Positions 18,714-21,552 of a stretch of 21,552 nt of DNA are shown here, piece by piece; position 1 is the stretch's first letter; each line of letters opens with the position of its first letter. Below the pieces are notes generated by a model that had not been told where the DNA came from, searched no databases, and was given only the letters and a program-made list of their open reading frames with translations. The stretch is from a virus: positions 1 to 21,552 of IMG/VR virus record IMGVR_UViG_3300044911_000948. One strand, written 5' to 3'. The translations under genes and the position numbers were made by a program.

Positions 18714-20229
18714 CGGATTGTTATCAGGATTGACGAACTGGATAGACCAGCGAAAACAGGCTGCGAAGTCTAGTGTTGGGTTGTTGGCTGACAATCCGCA
18801 GGAATGGTTGACTCAGACCACGGCTAGATATTTGCCTACTAAGGCAGAGGAGCAGCAGTATCGTGCTGTTCAGCAAGCTGGTGGAGATATAACGCAGACT
18901 CCGTACTATCAAAAGTTATTTGATCTGGCTCAGTTCCAGAGCAGCATTAAGACTCCTAAAGTTGGATCGGGCTTGATGGCTGAAGCACAGCCGCAAATGT
19001 CAGAATTTGTGCCTAACGTTCCTGCCGGTGAGGAATTGGTTGTAATGCACAACCTTTCTGCAAAGAATTTACAGGCTGCTAACAAATTAGGTGGCTTACC
19101 AGTACCGTCGTTAGGTGTTGGTAAGACTTCTGTGCCATATGAAGGATTTGGCGATATTACTTTGATTGCACCTAAAGAGTTTGCTATCCCTAGTGCGAAG
19201 AATCCAGTTTATCGGGCTGATGCTTATACAAAGCGGTTTCCCGGAATAGATTATCAATTTGATAAAAAAGCAGGTAACGCTTTCCAAAATCAGTTTGCGA
19301 CATTAAAAGATAAAGTACCAAAAAGCTATGAATATGATGTTGGTGAAGTCATGCAGAATTGGCGTGATAGAGATTATTCAACATTGTTTCAGTCAAAATT
19401 CCTTGAGGAAAAAGGAATGTTGCCAGAGAAGTCACAATTCAAAAGTGATTGGGAATTTGGTTCGGAAATCCGTACAAGAGTAGGTAAGCAATTTAATGAG
19501 TACAACAACTGGTTAGCCAATTTTGAAAATAGATTAGCTGAATCTGGTGCTGTTCCTACTGAAAAGCTATTTAAGGGATACACATATTCAGGTAAAAGAC
19601 GTTATCAAGAAGCAACATTAGATAACATCGTTAAAGAAATGAAAGGTGGTGCTGCTACAGAAAACTGGCATTATGGTGCTGGTAATATCAGAGCAGCAGT
19701 TAGCCCGAAATTTAGAAAGTTATCAGAGATACAAGAGAGTAGAGGTTTGCTAACTGATAACAAAACAATGGGGAAAATTAAGGATCAGACTAGCGCAGCT
19801 TATGCTGATTTGACTGGAAGATTGAAGCAACTTAATCCAAAGTACGATGCTGATGATGCTTTGTTAGAGATAGCTCAGACAAAGAATATGAATGTTTTGG
19901 ATCGGCAGTATGAAGCGGCTCCAGATGCACTAAAGGCAGACATAAGAGCGTTCCTAAACTCGTTTAAGGGTATGCCATCAGAGTTCTTTGAGATTAAGCC
20001 ACAGAGGGCTGTAAAGCTGGAAGAATTCCGAGGAGCAATTATTCCTAAAGATACGCCTCAAAATGCTAGAGATATTCTTCAGCAAAGAGGTATCAGAGAT
20101 GTTTACGAATACGCAACTCCAGAGGAACGTGCTAGTCTGATGCAAAGGTTTGGTAAAGAGATGTTTGTAGCGGCTCCAGTAGGAACAGGATTGTTAGAAG
20201 TTAAGCAAGAGAAGAAACCAAAGAAGTAA
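18706..20229 (+). CDS. Phage protein with large-polyvalent-protein-type domain
   Basis: From ATG 18706 (GAGG seven bases upstream) the protein has 507 residues. After a helical N-terminus, residues about 111-160 read VVMHNLSAKNLQAANKLGGL, VPSLGVGKTS and GFGDITLIAPKE, and the C-terminal part has LEEFRGAIIPKD and ILQQRGIRDVYEY. Both are hallmarks of a domain I know from large polyvalent phage proteins, thought to be carried in the particle and delivered with the DNA. The rest is charged and helical, without enzyme motifs. It is shorter than the usual polyvalent proteins, perhaps a free-standing version. Cargo or effector roles are inference. It lies between glycan genes and the terminase. Confidence 0.72.
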   Translation: MADGLLSGLTNWIDQRKQAAKSSVGLLADNPQEWLTQTTARYLPTKAEEQQYRAVQQAGGDITQTPYYQKLFDLAQFQSSIKTPKVGSGLMAEAQPQMSEFVPNVPAGEELVVMHNLSAKNLQAANKLGGLPVPSLGVGKTSVPYEGFGDITLIAPKEFAIPSAKNPVYRADAYTKRFPGIDYQFDKKAGNAFQNQFATLKDKVPKSYEYDVGEVMQNWRDRDYSTLFQSKFLEEKGMLPEKSQFKSDWEFGSEIRTRVGKQFNEYNNWLANFENRLAESGAVPTEKLFKGYTYSGKRRYQEATLDNIVKEMKGGAATENWHYGAGNIRAAVSPKFRKLSEIQESRGLLTDNKTMGKIKDQTSAAYADLTGRLKQLNPKYDADDALLEIAQTKNMNVLDRQYEAAPDALKADIRAFLNSFKGMPSEFFEIKPQRAVKLEEFRGAIIPKDTPQNARDILQQRGIRDVYEYATPEERASLMQRFGKEMFVAAPVGTGLLEVKQEKKPKK

Positions 20230-20256
20230 GCATGACATCCAAAGGATAATGCACAA

Positions 20257-20562
20257 ATGGGAACAAATAACGTTAAAGAAACGCCAAAAATCGGAGAAGG
20301 ACTAGCAGGTCCGGGTAGACCTAAGGGAGTGCCTAATAAGTCCACAGCGATTGTTAGAGAGGCTATTGCTAATCTACTAGAGCGTAATGCGCCTAACATG
20401 GACAAGTGGCTAAACGAGGTCGCAGCAGAAGACCCGTATAAGGCACTAGACCTAATGAACAAGCTATCTGAGTACCATATACCTAAGCTGGCTAGGACAG
20501 AGGTGACAGGTAAGGACGGGGAAGCTCAAGAGATGGTTATCAAGTGGGGTGGAAAGAAATGA
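20257..20562 (+). CDS. terS: Terminase small subunit-like protein
   Basis: The 101-residue protein has a basic N-terminus GPGRPKGVPNKSTAIVREAI (18-37), the GRPKG.xNK pattern of DUF5681-type phage proteins next to the large terminase, and then helices for oligomerisation (NMDKWLNEVAAEDPYKALDL). It probably binds the packaging site and stimulates TerL. The ATG at 20257 has AAAGG eleven bases upstream. Its TGA overlaps the ATG of the 29-codon Zn-ribbon gene. The sequence is typical but short, and the name rests largely on position before terL. Confidence 0.78.
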   Translation: MGTNNVKETPKIGEGLAGPGRPKGVPNKSTAIVREAIANLLERNAPNMDKWLNEVAAEDPYKALDLMNKLSEYHIPKLARTEVTGKDGEAQEMVIKWGGKK

Positions 20563-20648
20563 GTTACACGCCGACAAACTGCCCTATGTGCAGCGCATTT
20601 CTGGTCAAGAGCAAGTGCCTACGCTGTGGGTATCAAGAGACTGCATGA
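20559..20648 (+). CDS. 29-residue zinc-ribbon peptide between terS and terL
   Basis: A very short ORF: ATGA overlap with terS (20559-20562) and ATGA overlap with terL (20645-20648). The product reads MSYTPTNCPMCSAFLVKSKC, then LRCGYQETA. CPMC and CLRC, about nine residues apart, give four Cys for one zinc. The exact overlaps on both sides and the clean Cys4 pattern argue that it is translated; it is far below usual gene-calling limits. It could act as a terminase or DNA-binding accessory. Function unknown. Confidence 0.65.
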   Translation: MSYTPTNCPMCSAFLVKSKCLRCGYQETA

Positions 20649-21552
20649 CCGAGATCGTCATTGAGTACGAGCCACGATCTCAGCAGCTAGAGATACATGA
20701 TGCCATTGAGCAGCATCGTTTTACTGTGGTGGTTGCCCATCGTCGTATGGGAAAGACTGTTAGCGCAATCAATCATCTCATCAAGTCCGCTATCGAGTGC
20801 GACAAGCCAGACCCACGATTTGCCTACATTGCGCCTACTTACGGGCAAGCCAAGCGAGTAGCGTGGGATTACCTACAGAAGTACACCAGACCACTAGGAG
20901 CTACCTACAATGTCTCTGAGTTACGTGCTGATTTTTATGGGCGTAGGGTTAGTCTATATGGGTCTGATAATCCTGACAGTCTTAGGGGTCAGTATTTTGA
21001 TGGCGTGGTTATCGACGAAGTTGGCGATCAGAACCCACGTATTTGGAACGAAATCATCCGACCTGCTCTTGCCGACCGTCGTGGGTGGGCTTGTTTCATT
21101 GGCACTCCTAAAGGCGCTAACCATTTCGCTGAACTAGCGGATAGAGCCAAGTCTGAGGAAGGCTGGCATTTCCTAGAGTTTAAGGCTAGTCAAACAGGCG
21201 TATTGCCTAACGAGGAACTGAAAGCAGCCTATCGAGAGATGGGTGAGGACAGGTATAACCAAGAGTTCGAGTGTTCCTTTAACGCAGCGGTTGAGGGGTC
21301 TTACTATGGCAAGCTCATTAACGATCTTGAGAGCAATGGTCGTATTAGCGACTTTCCTAACGATAGTCTGTGCCGTAGCTACGCTGCTTGGGATTTGGGT
21401 ATGGGTGATTCGACTGCGATATGGGTTGCTCAACTGGCAGGGAAAGAAGTCCGACTTATTGACTGCATCGAGAATCATGGCGTAGGTCTGGACTGGTATG
21501 TGGGCTGGCTGAGGGATAACGGCTATGAGAAATATGAGCAAATCCTGCCCCA
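20645..21552 (+). CDS. terL: Terminase large subunit, 3'-partial
   Basis: The open frame from ATG 20645 to the window end (302 full codons visible) is the packaging motor. It has Walker A AHRRMGKT (31-38), YIAPTYGQAKRVAW (61-74), SLRGQYFDG before Walker B VVIDEV (121-126, Asp124 and Glu125), the coupling motif FIGTPKG (151-157), and the start of the nuclease domain, SYAAWDLGMGDSTAIW (245-260) with the metal-binding Asp250. The ATPase drives DNA into the procapsid and the nuclease cuts the genome. The frame is cut by the right edge, so the remaining nuclease residues cannot be checked. Its start overlaps the Zn-ribbon ORF by ATGA. Confidence 0.95.
   Translation, partial: MTEIVIEYEPRSQQLEIHDAIEQHRFTVVVAHRRMGKTVSAINHLIKSAIECDKPDPRFAYIAPTYGQAKRVAWDYLQKYTRPLGATYNVSELRADFYGRRVSLYGSDNPDSLRGQYFDGVVIDEVGDQNPRIWNEIIRPALADRRGWACFIGTPKGANHFAELADRAKSEEGWHFLEFKASQTGVLPNEELKAAYREMGEDRYNQEFECSFNAAVEGSYYGKLINDLESNGRISDFPNDSLCRSYAAWDLGMGDSTAIWVAQLAGKEVRLIDCIENHGVGLDWYVGWLRDNGYEKYEQILP

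Noticed and set aside
20103-20462. 119-codon minus-strand ORF opposite the polyvalent-domain gene end and terS
   Set aside because: Both plus-strand genes have recognisable family signatures; the antisense product is low-complexity Ser/Leu/Ala.
20910-21137. 75-codon hydrophobic plus-strand ORF inside terL
   Set aside because: It is a shifted frame of the terminase ATPase region; hydrophobicity comes from the codon shift and there is no ribosome site.
21173-21541. 122-codon minus-strand ORF at the right edge
   Set aside because: It lies opposite the terminase nuclease region, which is clearly coding on the plus strand.

Overview
The window is about half of a tailed double-stranded DNA phage genome (Caudoviricetes). 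It holds a large terminase subunit (cut by the right edge), a small terminase subunit, a tail fibre with a self-cleaving S74 chaperone, probable ejection proteins, a full lysis cassette and a replication/recombination set. I see no integrase, tRNA, rRNA, CRISPR array, IS element or ordinary bacterial housekeeping gene. The host is probably Gram-negative: there is an Rz/Rz1 spanin pair, with Rz1 nested inside Rz, plus a second lipoprotein and signal peptides. The several Ala/Gly-rich proteins near the tail fibre suit a short-tailed (podovirus-like) virion, but portal, capsid and tail-tube genes lie outside the window, so morphology is an inference. Host genus cannot be read from the sequence.

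Layout. (1) 3-5908, plus strand: four probable virion/ejection proteins, then a short tail fibre. (2) 5901-8825, plus strand: lysis and membrane cassette. It has an XhlA-like bitopic protein, a membrane protein without an ordinary start codon, another bitopic protein overlapping it by 142 bp, a GH19 endolysin, a Cys-containing lipoprotein, a two-helix holin candidate, a small secreted protein, Rz, and Rz1 in the +1 frame inside Rz. (3) 8811-12012, minus strand: compact ATGA-coupled genes for hypothetical proteins, an ERF-type annealing protein, an SSB-like protein, a tiny Cys-rich secreted protein, an XRE repressor-like protein and a MazG-like pyrophosphohydrolase. A 205-bp non-coding stretch upstream of the XRE gene carries a hairpin. 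(4) 12013-12115: divergent control region. (5) 12116-15140, plus strand: a Zn-finger protein, a structured RNA leader, a DUF1376-type replication protein, a stand-alone primase zinc-finger protein, a DnaB-like helicase and a VRR-NUC-like nuclease. (6) 15162-15450: a one-gene unit with its own promoter and terminator. (7) 15454-17001: small Zn-ribbon, Ref-like HNH and four Lys-rich basic proteins. (8) 17001-18713: acetyltransferase, methyltransferase and glycosyltransferase, a likely surface-glycan modification cassette. (9) 18706-21552: a protein with a large-polyvalent-protein-type domain, TerS, a 29-residue Zn-ribbon peptide and TerL.

How it fits together. The replication genes would recruit or supply a helicase and primase, with ERF, SSB-like and nuclease proteins for recombination. 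No DNA or RNA polymerase gene is in view. Late genes package DNA, build the tail and lyse all three envelope layers. Gene packing is very tight, with many 1-4 bp overlaps. At least nine supported genes encode products shorter than 60 residues, so they are easily missed by ORF callers with a length cutoff.
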